From contig NZ_AP027080.1 of the NCBI RefSeq assembly GCF_030295405.1, positions 1,116,001-1,180,000 of the forward strand: a DNA stretch of 64,000 bases, in the 5' to 3' direction. Source of the DNA: Mesoterricola silvestris. Lineage in GTDB: Bacteria > Acidobacteriota > Holophagae > Holophagales > Holophagaceae. The translations under genes and the position numbers were made by a program. This document shows positions 45,952-53,557 of this stretch, piece after piece (positions within the stretch are counted from its first letter, which is position 1; every line of letters begins with the position of its first letter). The notes below the pieces were generated by a model. The model had not been told where the DNA came from. It saw only the letters and a list, made by a program, of their open reading frames with translations, and made no database searches.

Positions 45952-47111
45952 GCCCCCGCAAGCGCCGCCTGCTCTTCCTCATCAACTCCCTCAATCCCGG
46001 GGGAGCCGAGCGGCAGCTCACGGAACTGGTGTCCAACCTGGACCCCTCCCGGTTCGAAACCCTGGTGGTGGTCACCTACGATGCCGCCGGACCCGGAAAG
46101 GAGGGGTTCTACCGGCAGGTGGCCGCCGTGCCCGGGGTAACCCTCGCTTGTCTGCACAAGCGCCACGGGGCCCTGGGCTACGCCCGGAGCCTGCCCCGCC
46201 TCTTCCGCCTGGTGCAGGCCTTTGAGCCCGACGTGCTCCATGGGTACATGGAAGGCAACCTGCCGGTCCTGCTGACGGGGGCCCTCCTCCGGAAGCCCGC
46301 GGTGTGGGGCATCCGCCGGAGCAGCGTGGACCACACCAAGATGGACCTCCTTTCCCGGGCCCTCCTCCGCCTGACCATCGCCCTGTCGGGCTTCGCCGAT
46401 CTGGTCATCTTCAACTCCGAAGCCGGCCTGCGGAATCACCGGGCCATGGGCATGAAGGGCCCCCGCATGGCCGTCGTTCCCAACGGCTTCTCCATGGAAC
46501 GGTTCCATCCCGACCCCCGGGCCGGAGGGGCCTGGAGGCGGTCCCAGGGGATCCCCGAAGGGGTGCCCCTCCTGGGCATCGTGGGCCGCCTGGATCCCGT
46601 GAAGGACCACCCCACCTTCCTGCGTGCCGCAGCCCGGGTGATCCGCCAGTGCCCCGACGCGCACTTCGTGTGCGCCGGGGGCGGCCCCGGGCCCTACCTG
46701 GAGGCCCTCCAGGCCCAGGCCGGGTCCCTGGGGCTGGGGGAGCGGGTCCATTGGCCCGGTACCTGCTCGGACATGGGGAACGTGTACAACGCCCTTTCCG
46801 CCCTCCTGCTCACCTCCACGGACGAGGGCTTCCCCAATGTCCTCGGGGAGGCCATGGCCTGTGGGGTGCCCTGTGTCACCACCCGGGTGGGGGACGCCGC
46901 CCTCCTGGTGGGCGGAACGGGGTACGTGTGCGAGGTGGGGGATGACGGGGCCATCGCGGCCGCGGTCCTGGCCCTGCTGGGGGAGGAACCCCCGGCAAAA
47001 GCGGACAGGTCTTCAGACGCACGGGCGCGGATCCGTGACCATTTCAGCGTCCAGGCCCTGGCGAGGAATACGGAGGCCCTTCTGGAGGGCGTGGTCGCAG
47101 GGCTCGGGTGA
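45948..47111 (+). CDS. Glycosyltransferase family 4
   Basis: A 387-residue GT-B enzyme with 'LINSLNPGGAERQLTELV' at the N-terminus, 'VWGIRRSSVD', 'VVPNGFSMERFHPD', 'GIVGRLDPVKDHPTFL' and 'DEGFPNVLGEAMACG'. It is coupled to the DUF2334 gene by an ATGA overlap, so deacetylation and transfer of the same sugar are plausible. It is the last gene of its unit; an AT-rich gap of 400 bp follows. The donor sugar is not determinable. Confidence 0.87.
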   Translation: MSPRKRRLLFLINSLNPGGAERQLTELVSNLDPSRFETLVVVTYDAAGPGKEGFYRQVAAVPGVTLACLHKRHGALGYARSLPRLFRLVQAFEPDVLHGYMEGNLPVLLTGALLRKPAVWGIRRSSVDHTKMDLLSRALLRLTIALSGFADLVIFNSEAGLRNHRAMGMKGPRMAVVPNGFSMERFHPDPRAGGAWRRSQGIPEGVPLLGIVGRLDPVKDHPTFLRAAARVIRQCPDAHFVCAGGGPGPYLEALQAQAGSLGLGERVHWPGTCSDMGNVYNALSALLLTSTDEGFPNVLGEAMACGVPCVTTRVGDAALLVGGTGYVCEVGDDGAIAAAVLALLGEEPPAKADRSSDARARIRDHFSVQALARNTEALLEGVVAGLG

Positions 47112-47466
47112 CCTCGAATTTTCCCCAAACGGGGGTCAAATCGCTGGTTAAAAATCGATCCGCTTATCAGAGAACTTTTAGCGAAATCGTTATAACGTTT
47201 ATCAAATCCTTCTTGCGCATGCAGGTTTAAACGTGGCTTAAGGGCATATGTGCCCAAAATGCTCATTTATTGAATATGAATAATATATCAGAAAATACCG
47301 GCATTACGATTTTCGCTGGCGCGCCTTCCGGCGCAATCCGATACTCCCTGCATCTGGTCCTCTGATCGGTTCCCAACAGAGCGACTGGGTCACCCACCAA
47401 CCCCATAGCGTCCAACGGCACTCCAACCCGCAGGGGGTAGGATTGCCAAAATCCCCACCCTTAGCT
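47112..47466. other. AT-rich intergenic region upstream of Ig/beta-helix gene
   Basis: No gene is supported here. The 47120-47320 part is AT-rich and probably contains the promoter of the following gene; a precise -35/-10 pair cannot be assigned. Short palindromes are present (GGGCATATGTGCCC at 47241-47254 and GCGCCTTCCGGCGC at 47321-47334). No known riboswitch consensus was recognised. Confidence 0.45.
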
Positions 47467-47500
47467 CCACAACCCGCCGGCTCCCGCCGGCGGGTTGTGG
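47467..47500 (+). promoter_or_regulatory. Perfect 15-bp hairpin directly before a ribosome binding site
   Basis: CCACAACCCGCCGGC (47467-47481) pairs perfectly with 47486-47500 across a TCCC loop. The GGAG ribosome binding site starts four bases later (47504) and the gene's ATG is at 47513. No T-tract follows, so it is unlikely to be a terminator. It could stabilise the mRNA 5' end or control ribosome access. Confidence 0.7.
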
Positions 47501-47512
47501 GTTGGAGATCGC

Positions 47513-50119
47513 ATGTCCGAGAAGCTCCTGGCCGGAGGCCTGTTCAACGGCCGCACCGCCTTCCGCTCGTCCGTAATGTTCAGCGCCGCCCTGGCCCTGG
47601 CCCTGGTGGCCGGCGGATCCTCCAGCCTTCCGCTGGCCGCCGCCACCACGTCCACCTGGCTGAAGGTGTCCCCTTCGGATTCCCTCACCATCACCGGGGG
47701 CACATCCGTCACGTACGGGGCCACCGTTTCCGGGCTCTCCACCTACACGGTCAAGTGGTACGTGGACGGCATCCAGAACGGCAACTCCACGGTGGGGACC
47801 CTGGTGCCCACCAGCAACCCCTGCGCCGCGGTGTACAAGTCGCCCACCGGCGCCGGCCAGCACACGATCCTGGCCATCGCCACCCAGGACTCCTCCCACT
47901 ACACGGCGGGTTCCAAGGGGGTGACCGTCCTGGCGGGTACGCCCACCGCGACGCCCATCACCGTGGCCGCCAGCCCCTCCTCCCTTTCCATGACCACGGG
48001 CGCGGCGGCCTCCGTGTCCGCCACGGTCTCGGGAAGCACCAACACCGCCGTGACCTGGACGGTGGACGGCGTGACCGGCGGCAATTCCACCGTGGGCACC
48101 CTGTCCGGGACGGGTTCCACCGTCACCTACACCGCCCCCGCCACCGCCGGGAGCCACACCCTCAAGGCCACCAGCGCCGCGAACACCGCCTCCAGCGCCA
48201 CGGTGGCCGTCACCGTCTCGGCCCCCGCCGTCCAGGTGACCACCAGCCCCTCGTCCCTGTGCCTCCTGGTGTCGGCCTCGGGTTCCGTCACCGCCTCCGT
48301 ATCGGGTTCCACCAACACGGCCGTCACCTGGACCGTGGACGGCGTGACCGGCGGCAATTCCACCGTGGGCACCCTGTCGGGGACCGGCTCCACCGTCACC
48401 TACACCGCCCCCGCCGCCGCCGGGAGCCACACCCTCAAGGCCACCAGCGCCGCGAACCCCGCCTACAGCGCCTCCGTGGCGGTGACCGTCGCCGCCCCCG
48501 TGGCCGTGTCCCTGAGCCCGGCGGGCACCTCCTCCGTGAGCGCCTCAGGTTCCTTCAACTTCCAGGCTGCGGTGACGGGCACCACCAACACCGCCGTCAC
48601 CTGGTCCGTGGACGGCATCCTCGGCGGCAACAGCACCGTGGGCACCCTCAGCGGTTCCGGAACCTCCGTCACCTACGCGGCCCCCTCCGCCAGCGGCAAC
48701 CACACCGTGACCGTCACCAGCGCCGCCGATCCCACCAAGTCCGCCTCGGCGGTGATCTCGGTGGTGGCCGTTTCCGGCACCACCACCGGCATCACCCTCA
48801 CGCCCTCCGTGCCCACCGCCGTGGGCAGCGGCGGCCAGAAGGCCTTCGCGGCGTCCATCGCGGGCTCCACGTCGGACTCGGTCACCTGGAGCGTGGACGG
48901 CATCGCGGGCGGCAATTCCACCGTGGGCACCATCTCCTCCTCGGGCGTCTACACCTGCCCGTCGGTTTCCGCCAAGACGGTGCGCACCATCACCGCCACC
49001 TCCGTCGCCAACCCCTCCGTGAAGGCCAGTGTCCGCATCCTGACGGTGGTCAGCAACACCACCCTCAACGCCCGCACCCAGTACGGGGCCACCGGCAACG
49101 GCACCACCGATGACACCGCGGCCATCATGAAGGCCCTGGCCGCCACGGGCAACGGCATCTGCTACGTCCCCGCCGGCACCTACCTCATCAACCCCATCGC
49201 CACCTCCAGCCAGTTCGGCCTCTACCTCAACCCCGGCAACACCCTTCTCCTGGATCCCGGCGCGGTGCTGCAGTGCAAGACCATGACCACCTCCGGCGGC
49301 TACTCCGTGGTGGGCATGAAGGAATCCGACATCGCCCTGGTGGGCGGCACCATCATCGGCGACCGGGTGGCCCGCAACCTCGGCACCTACATCAACGGCA
49401 CCGGCTCCGACGTGGAGATCGGCAACGGGGTCGCCATCGGCAACGCCAGCGGCATGACCATCCTGGGCACCACCTCCAAGAACAACTGCAACGACGGCTT
49501 CTACATCTACAACAACGTCTCCAACGTCCTGCTGTCCGATTGCGTCTCCGACAACAACCGCCGCCAGGGCTGCTCGCTGGTCTACTGCAACGGCATCGTG
49601 ATCCAGTACAGCACCTTCAGCAACACCAACGGCAACGACCCCGCCTGCGGCCTGGATTTCGAGCCCAATTCCGGCTCCACCGTCACCAACGTGCAGGTCA
49701 TCGGCTGCAACATCTTCGGCAACCTGGGCGGCGGCATCGCCGGCGGCGGCTCCACGAAGAACGGCCCCACGGGCAACGGCACCGCCTTCTGCACCAACTG
49801 CGTCATCACCGGCTGCACCATCACGGGCAACGGCGGCAGCAACTACATGCTGGGCGGCATCGCCTGGGACGAATCCAGCAACATCGTCTTCAGCAACAAC
49901 GCCATCAGCAAGAACAAGGGCGACGGCATCTGGATCGACTACTACTCCATGAACTTCAAGATCACCGGCAACACCGTGACCTCCAACCAGGGCGACGGCA
50001 TCTACGTGGCCTACTGCACCGGCACCCAGGTCAGCGGCAACACCCTGAGCGGCAACACCGGCACGGCCATCAACAACGCCGACGGCACCGCAACGGTGGG
50101 AACCAACACCATCAAGTAA
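47513..50119 (+). CDS. Secreted protein: five Ig-like repeats plus C-terminal beta-helix domain
   Basis: An 868-residue protein. A signal peptide of about 45 residues with a hydrophobic core (SVMFSAALALALVAGG) and no lipobox cysteine begins it. Five Ig-like repeats of the same type as in the 19548-23459 protein follow (TNTAVTWTVDGVTGGNSTVGT, in part, occurs in repeats 2 and 3). The last 350 residues are a Pectate_lyase_3 beta-helix (QYGATGNGTTDDTAAI, GICYVPAGTYLINP, CGLDFEPNSGSTV). Its domain is about 90 % identical to that of the lipoprotein. ATG 47513 has GGAG five bases upstream. It differs from the paralogue in stalk length (five against ten) and in lacking a lipid anchor. It ends at a strong terminator. 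Confidence 0.86.
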   Translation: MSEKLLAGGLFNGRTAFRSSVMFSAALALALVAGGSSSLPLAAATTSTWLKVSPSDSLTITGGTSVTYGATVSGLSTYTVKWYVDGIQNGNSTVGTLVPTSNPCAAVYKSPTGAGQHTILAIATQDSSHYTAGSKGVTVLAGTPTATPITVAASPSSLSMTTGAAASVSATVSGSTNTAVTWTVDGVTGGNSTVGTLSGTGSTVTYTAPATAGSHTLKATSAANTASSATVAVTVSAPAVQVTTSPSSLCLLVSASGSVTASVSGSTNTAVTWTVDGVTGGNSTVGTLSGTGSTVTYTAPAAAGSHTLKATSAANPAYSASVAVTVAAPVAVSLSPAGTSSVSASGSFNFQAAVTGTTNTAVTWSVDGILGGNSTVGTLSGSGTSVTYAAPSASGNHTVTVTSAADPTKSASAVISVVAVSGTTTGITLTPSVPTAVGSGGQKAFAASIAGSTSDSVTWSVDGIAGGNSTVGTISSSGVYTCPSVSAKTVRTITATSVANPSVKASVRILTVVSNTTLNARTQYGATGNGTTDDTAAIMKALAATGNGICYVPAGTYLINPIATSSQFGLYLNPGNTLLLDPGAVLQCKTMTTSGGYSVVGMKESDIALVGGTIIGDRVARNLGTYINGTGSDVEIGNGVAIGNASGMTILGTTSKNNCNDGFYIYNNVSNVLLSDCVSDNNRRQGCSLVYCNGIVIQYSTFSNTNGNDPACGLDFEPNSGSTVTNVQVIGCNIFGNLGGGIAGGGSTKNGPTGNGTAFCTNCVITGCTITGNGGSNYMLGGIAWDESSNIVFSNNAISKNKGDGIWIDYYSMNFKITGNTVTSNQGDGIYVAYCTGTQVSGNTLSGNTGTAINNADGTATVGTNTIK
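49067..50119 (+). repeat. Beta-helix-coding inverted copy B (pairs with 19548-20600)
   Basis: A 1053-bp segment of equal length and opposite orientation to 19548-20600, encoding a domain about 90 % identical, with long identical DNA runs. The two copies are about 28.5 kb apart and enclose most of the exopolysaccharide locus. Confidence 0.85.
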
Positions 50120-50141
50120 CCGTAACCACCTGAAGGGGGGG

Positions 50142-50170
50142 GGCCGGCCTGGAATCCAGGCCGGCCTTTT
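50142..50170 (+). terminator. Rho-independent terminator after Ig/beta-helix gene
   Basis: An 11-bp stem GGCCGGCCTGG pairing with CCAGGCCGGCC across a three-base loop is followed by TTTT, 22 bases beyond the stop codon. Confidence 0.9.
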
Positions 50171-50235
50171 CGCGGTGCGGGGCGGGTCGGCCGGTCCGGG
50201 CCTGCCCTGCCGGGGGCCGCGGGTTGGGCTTTGGG

Positions 50236-50750
50236 GTTCCTGGGGGTGGGGTCGGCCCACGGGGTCCCGATCCGGCGCGCCGACCCACCGGTACCGCCGG
50301 TTCCAGTCCTCGCTGCGCTGCGGGCTGGAATCGGTGGTTAGCCGTAGCTCGGTCGCGATTCCCGGTACGTCGGGATTGGGGGGCGGTTCCGGACCGGGGC
50401 CTCGGATGGTTTGGGGAAAAAGCGCAATTTCCATTTGGCCCTCCCATCTGGCGGGCTCTACCCATTGGGGTCCCGGACTGTTGCGCCGACCCACAGGTGC
50501 GCTTGCGCAGCAGCGAGCTGCTGCTGGCGCTTGCCGTTATCCATTGGCCAACAGGTGGCGGAGGCGTCAGGCGCGGGCATCCTGTCCTCCGGCGGATGGA
50601 ACCGTGCGTGGCACGCGCACCCCACGTCTCCTTCATCTGCAGTCAATGGATCACGGCAAGCGCCAGCAGCAGCTCGCTGCTGCGCAAGCGCTACCGTTGG
50701 GTCGGCGCAACAGTCCGGGACCCCATGGGCCGACCCCGTCCCCCAGGAAT
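50236..50750. repeat. Complex inverted repeat between convergent genes
   Basis: Arms 50461-50545 and 50645-50729 are nearly perfect inverted copies of about 85 bp. They contain GGTCCCGGACTGTTGCGCC and, within each arm, a smaller hairpin built on GCAGCAGC/GCTGCTGC. A further copy of the outer part (TTCCTGGGGG..GGGTCGGCCC to GCGCCGACCCA) lies at 50237-50300 in the same orientation as the first arm. The loop is about 100 bp. It lies between the Ig/beta-helix gene and wzc, which are convergent. Architecture and the shared GTCCCGGAC...GCGCC core recall the 761-1229 element. No gene is supported inside. Confidence 0.75.
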
Positions 50751-50824
50751 CTCGAGGCCCGCCCCGGCAGCCCCCGGCAGGGCAGCCTTGGGCGGGCCGA
50801 GGGGTCCCGGAACGTCCGGCCTCG

Positions 50825-53062
50825 TCAGCTTTCGCCGCGGCGGTACTTGTAGTCGAACTCGTAGCGGTAGTAGCCGTACAGTCCGCCCACTTTCACCAGT
50901 TCGATATCGTTGAAGACGCAACCCTTCAGCTTGCCTTCCAGGTGCTTCAGGCGGCTCTGGCAGGTGCGGATCTCCTCCAGGGGGTGGGCGCCGTACTTGG
51001 CGACCAGGAGGATGGATTCGGCCTTGGCGCCCAGGACCGTGGCGTCGCTCACCGGCAGGATGGGGGGGGCGTCGATGATGACGAAATCGAAGGCTTCGGA
51101 GACTTGGGCGGCGAATTCGGCGTACTTGGCGGACATGAGGAGGACCAGGGGATCGGGGGGGAGGATGCCGGTGCTCAGCAGGCTGAGGCCGGGCACCATG
51201 GTCTCCTTGATCTGGGATTTCCAGTCGGCCCTGCCGGCCAGGATCTCGGCCAGGCCGCCCGCCCGGCCCTTGGCGCCGAAGGTGCGGTGCAGCTTGCCCC
51301 TGCGCAGGTCGCCGTCCACCAGCAGCACCCGGGCGCCGCCCTGGGCGAAGACCGTGGCGAGGTTGGTGCTCACGAAGGACTTGCCCACCTCGGGGGAGGG
51401 GCCGGTGACGAGGATGATCCGGTTCTCGGCCTTCTCCATGGTGAAGTGCAGGAGGGTCCGGAGGCTCCTGAGGCTCTCCGTGGCGATGTCCTCGGGGTCC
51501 CCCACGGCCAGGAGGTGGATGCCGGGGCTCTTCTTGGAAATCTGCTTGTCGAAGTTCTTCTGGCCCTCGCTGTGGGGGATGGTGACCAGGATGGGGAGGC
51601 CCAGCTTGGCCTCGATGATGCGGTGATCCTGGATGCCCCGGCGCATGAGGCGGCGCGCCACGGTCAATCCGACGCCCACCACCAGCCCGATGAACGTGAA
51701 GAGCACCATCAGGACCTTCTTCTTGGGGGCGACCGCATCGTAGGCCGGGATGGCGTAGTCCACCACGTGGGCGTTGCCCACGGCCCCCGCCAGGGTGTTC
51801 TGGAGCTGCTGGATGCTGGTGAGCAGGGACGTGTACATCTCGGACTTCACCTGGGCGTCCCGGGTGAGGCGCACGATCTCCTGCTGGGTCCTGGGCAGGC
51901 CCGTGACCCTGGAGTTCACCTTGTTGGCCTCCGCCTGGAGGTGGGCGATCTGCTGGTCGGTGGTGGTCACCAGGTCGGAATGCTCGGTGTAGGTGCGCAG
52001 CAGTTCCTGCCGGCGCTGCTTGAGGGTGGAGATCTGGGCTTCCAGGTTGGCGCCCTGCTGGAGGAAGAGGTTGCCTTCCTGGGCGATGTCCACGGCGGCA
52101 TTCTGGCGGCGGTACTCGTTGAGCCGGCTTTCCGCTTCGGAAAGCTGCTGCTGCAGCGCGGGGCGCTGGCTCTGGAGGAGGGCCAGGGCCTTGGAGGAAT
52201 CTCCGGCCTTGCGCTCGATGGATTGGCGCACGTACTGATTGAGGATCTCGTTCAGGATGAGCGCCCCCTGCTCCGGGTCCGGCGCCTGCAGGGAAAGGCC
52301 CAGGATATTGGAGGACTGGTTCATGTTCTTGCCCCGCTCCTCCACCGAAAGGGCCAGGCGGAGGTTGGTGATGCAATCCACGATGGGGGTCATGGACAGG
52401 GTGAACACCTGGCCGGTCTTCCCCCGGAGGTTGCGCACCTTCAGCCGCATGGGCATGCCGTTCCAGGAGGCGGAAACCCGTTCGCCGGGCCTGCCCTGCA
52501 CCAGCTCGCTGCCATCGGGGCCCGAAAGGCGGTAGACCCCGCCCCCCAGGGCCGTGACCTTGAAGACGATGCCCCGGAGCTTGTCGGGCACCTCGAAGGC
52601 TTCGATGTCCAGGCGGGCCGGGGTGCGGGAATTCCGGTTCAGCATGCGCCCGATCACCGGCATGAGCACCGGGGCGCATTCCACGTCCAGGCCCAGGTTC
52701 GAAACGACCCGGCCCAGGACGAGGTTGCTCTTGATGATCTCGATCTCCCCCTGGGCCACCGTGAGCTGGGTGTAGACCCCCTCCATCTTGGTGAACTCCT
52801 GGTTCTGGGAGCCGTAGCTCTTGGGAACCTCGGTCTGGAGCAGGCCTTCCACCTGGTACACGGGGGTCGCCGCGAACACGTAGATGAGCCCCACGGTCAC
52901 GAAGAGCAGGAGGGAGCCCAGGATCAGCCCGCGCCCCTCCCACAGGTTCGCGAAGGCCTCGCTGAGGTTGAACTCGGCGCCCCGGCTGGAGCTGTCCGGG
53001 CCCGGGCCATGCCGCTGGGGCGCCGCGGGGTGTCTGGGATCGGGAGTCATTTCATTGTTCAT
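50825..53062 (-). CDS. wzc: Wzc-type tyrosine autokinase / polysaccharide co-polymerase
   Basis: A 745-residue inner-membrane protein. A Wzz-like N-terminal domain is bounded by a first helix (about 48-66) and a second (about 450-470), with a long periplasmic coiled-coil region between them. A cytoplasmic BY-kinase follows: Walker A GPSPEVGKS near residue 556, Walker A' LLVDGDLRRG near 581, Walker B VIIDAPPIL. The tail is tyrosine-rich (GGLYGYYRYEFDYKY), the expected autophosphorylation cluster. It controls polymer length and export together with Wza and Wzb. ATG 53062 overlaps the phosphatase stop by four bases and has an AAAGG site. A 4-gene export operon ends here. Confidence 0.94.
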   Translation of the reverse strand: MNNEMTPDPRHPAAPQRHGPGPDSSSRGAEFNLSEAFANLWEGRGLILGSLLLFVTVGLIYVFAATPVYQVEGLLQTEVPKSYGSQNQEFTKMEGVYTQLTVAQGEIEIIKSNLVLGRVVSNLGLDVECAPVLMPVIGRMLNRNSRTPARLDIEAFEVPDKLRGIVFKVTALGGGVYRLSGPDGSELVQGRPGERVSASWNGMPMRLKVRNLRGKTGQVFTLSMTPIVDCITNLRLALSVEERGKNMNQSSNILGLSLQAPDPEQGALILNEILNQYVRQSIERKAGDSSKALALLQSQRPALQQQLSEAESRLNEYRRQNAAVDIAQEGNLFLQQGANLEAQISTLKQRRQELLRTYTEHSDLVTTTDQQIAHLQAEANKVNSRVTGLPRTQQEIVRLTRDAQVKSEMYTSLLTSIQQLQNTLAGAVGNAHVVDYAIPAYDAVAPKKKVLMVLFTFIGLVVGVGLTVARRLMRRGIQDHRIIEAKLGLPILVTIPHSEGQKNFDKQISKKSPGIHLLAVGDPEDIATESLRSLRTLLHFTMEKAENRIILVTGPSPEVGKSFVSTNLATVFAQGGARVLLVDGDLRRGKLHRTFGAKGRAGGLAEILAGRADWKSQIKETMVPGLSLLSTGILPPDPLVLLMSAKYAEFAAQVSEAFDFVIIDAPPILPVSDATVLGAKAESILLVAKYGAHPLEEIRTCQSRLKHLEGKLKGCVFNDIELVKVGGLYGYYRYEFDYKYRRGES

Positions 53063-53532
53063 AGGGACCTTTGCTCTGCATTCACACGGGGCAGCCAGTC
53101 CCCGACGGACAGCTGGATCTGATCGAGGGCGCGGCGGAAGGCTTCCGGGCCCCGGCGGTAGGGGTCCGGGATCTCCCGGGATTCGGGGGGCTGCCAGTGG
53201 CCCAGGAGGAAGACCCGGCCCCGGACCCGGGGAGCCTTCTTCTCGCAATCCCGCTTCTGCCGCTCGTCCATGACGAGGATGAGATCGGCCGCCATGGCCA
53301 GGGCCGGCGTGAACTGCCGGCCGCGGTGGGCGGAGAGATCCAGGCCCCGCTCCGCCATGAGGCGCTGGGCGTCCCCGTCGGCCGGGAGGCCTTCCAGGGC
53401 CGAAAGGCCGGCGGAACCCACCTCCACGCCCGGCCCCGCCCCGGACCGGAGCAGGGCTTCGGCCATGGGGCTCCGGCAGTGATTGCCTTCACAGACGACG
53501 AGAACGGATGTGACCCTAAGCGGCGAAATCAG
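53059..53532 (-). CDS. wzb: Low-molecular-weight protein tyrosine phosphatase (Wzb type), unusual start
   Basis: A cytoplasmic phosphatase expected to dephosphorylate Wzc. The active-site loop CEGNHCRS (C-x5-R) and the catalytic Asp in IPDPYRR are intact. The first ATG (53466) lies after the active-site loop, so a protein starting there would be dead. Upstream, the frame stays open with no ATG, GTG or TTG in the right place. CTG at 53532 has AGAGG six bases before it and gives a 157-residue protein of normal family length, and is taken here as the start; ATT 53529 is another option. The stop overlaps the wzc start by four bases. Confidence 0.8.
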   Translation of the reverse strand: MISPLRVTSVLVVCEGNHCRSPMAEALLRSGAGPGVEVGSAGLSALEGLPADGDAQRLMAERGLDLSAHRGRQFTPALAMAADLILVMDERQKRDCEKKAPRVRGRVFLLGHWQPPESREIPDPYRRGPEAFRRALDQIQLSVGDWLPRVNAEQRSL

Positions 53533-53557
53533 GTAGGACCTCTGGCGAAGTGGGGGG

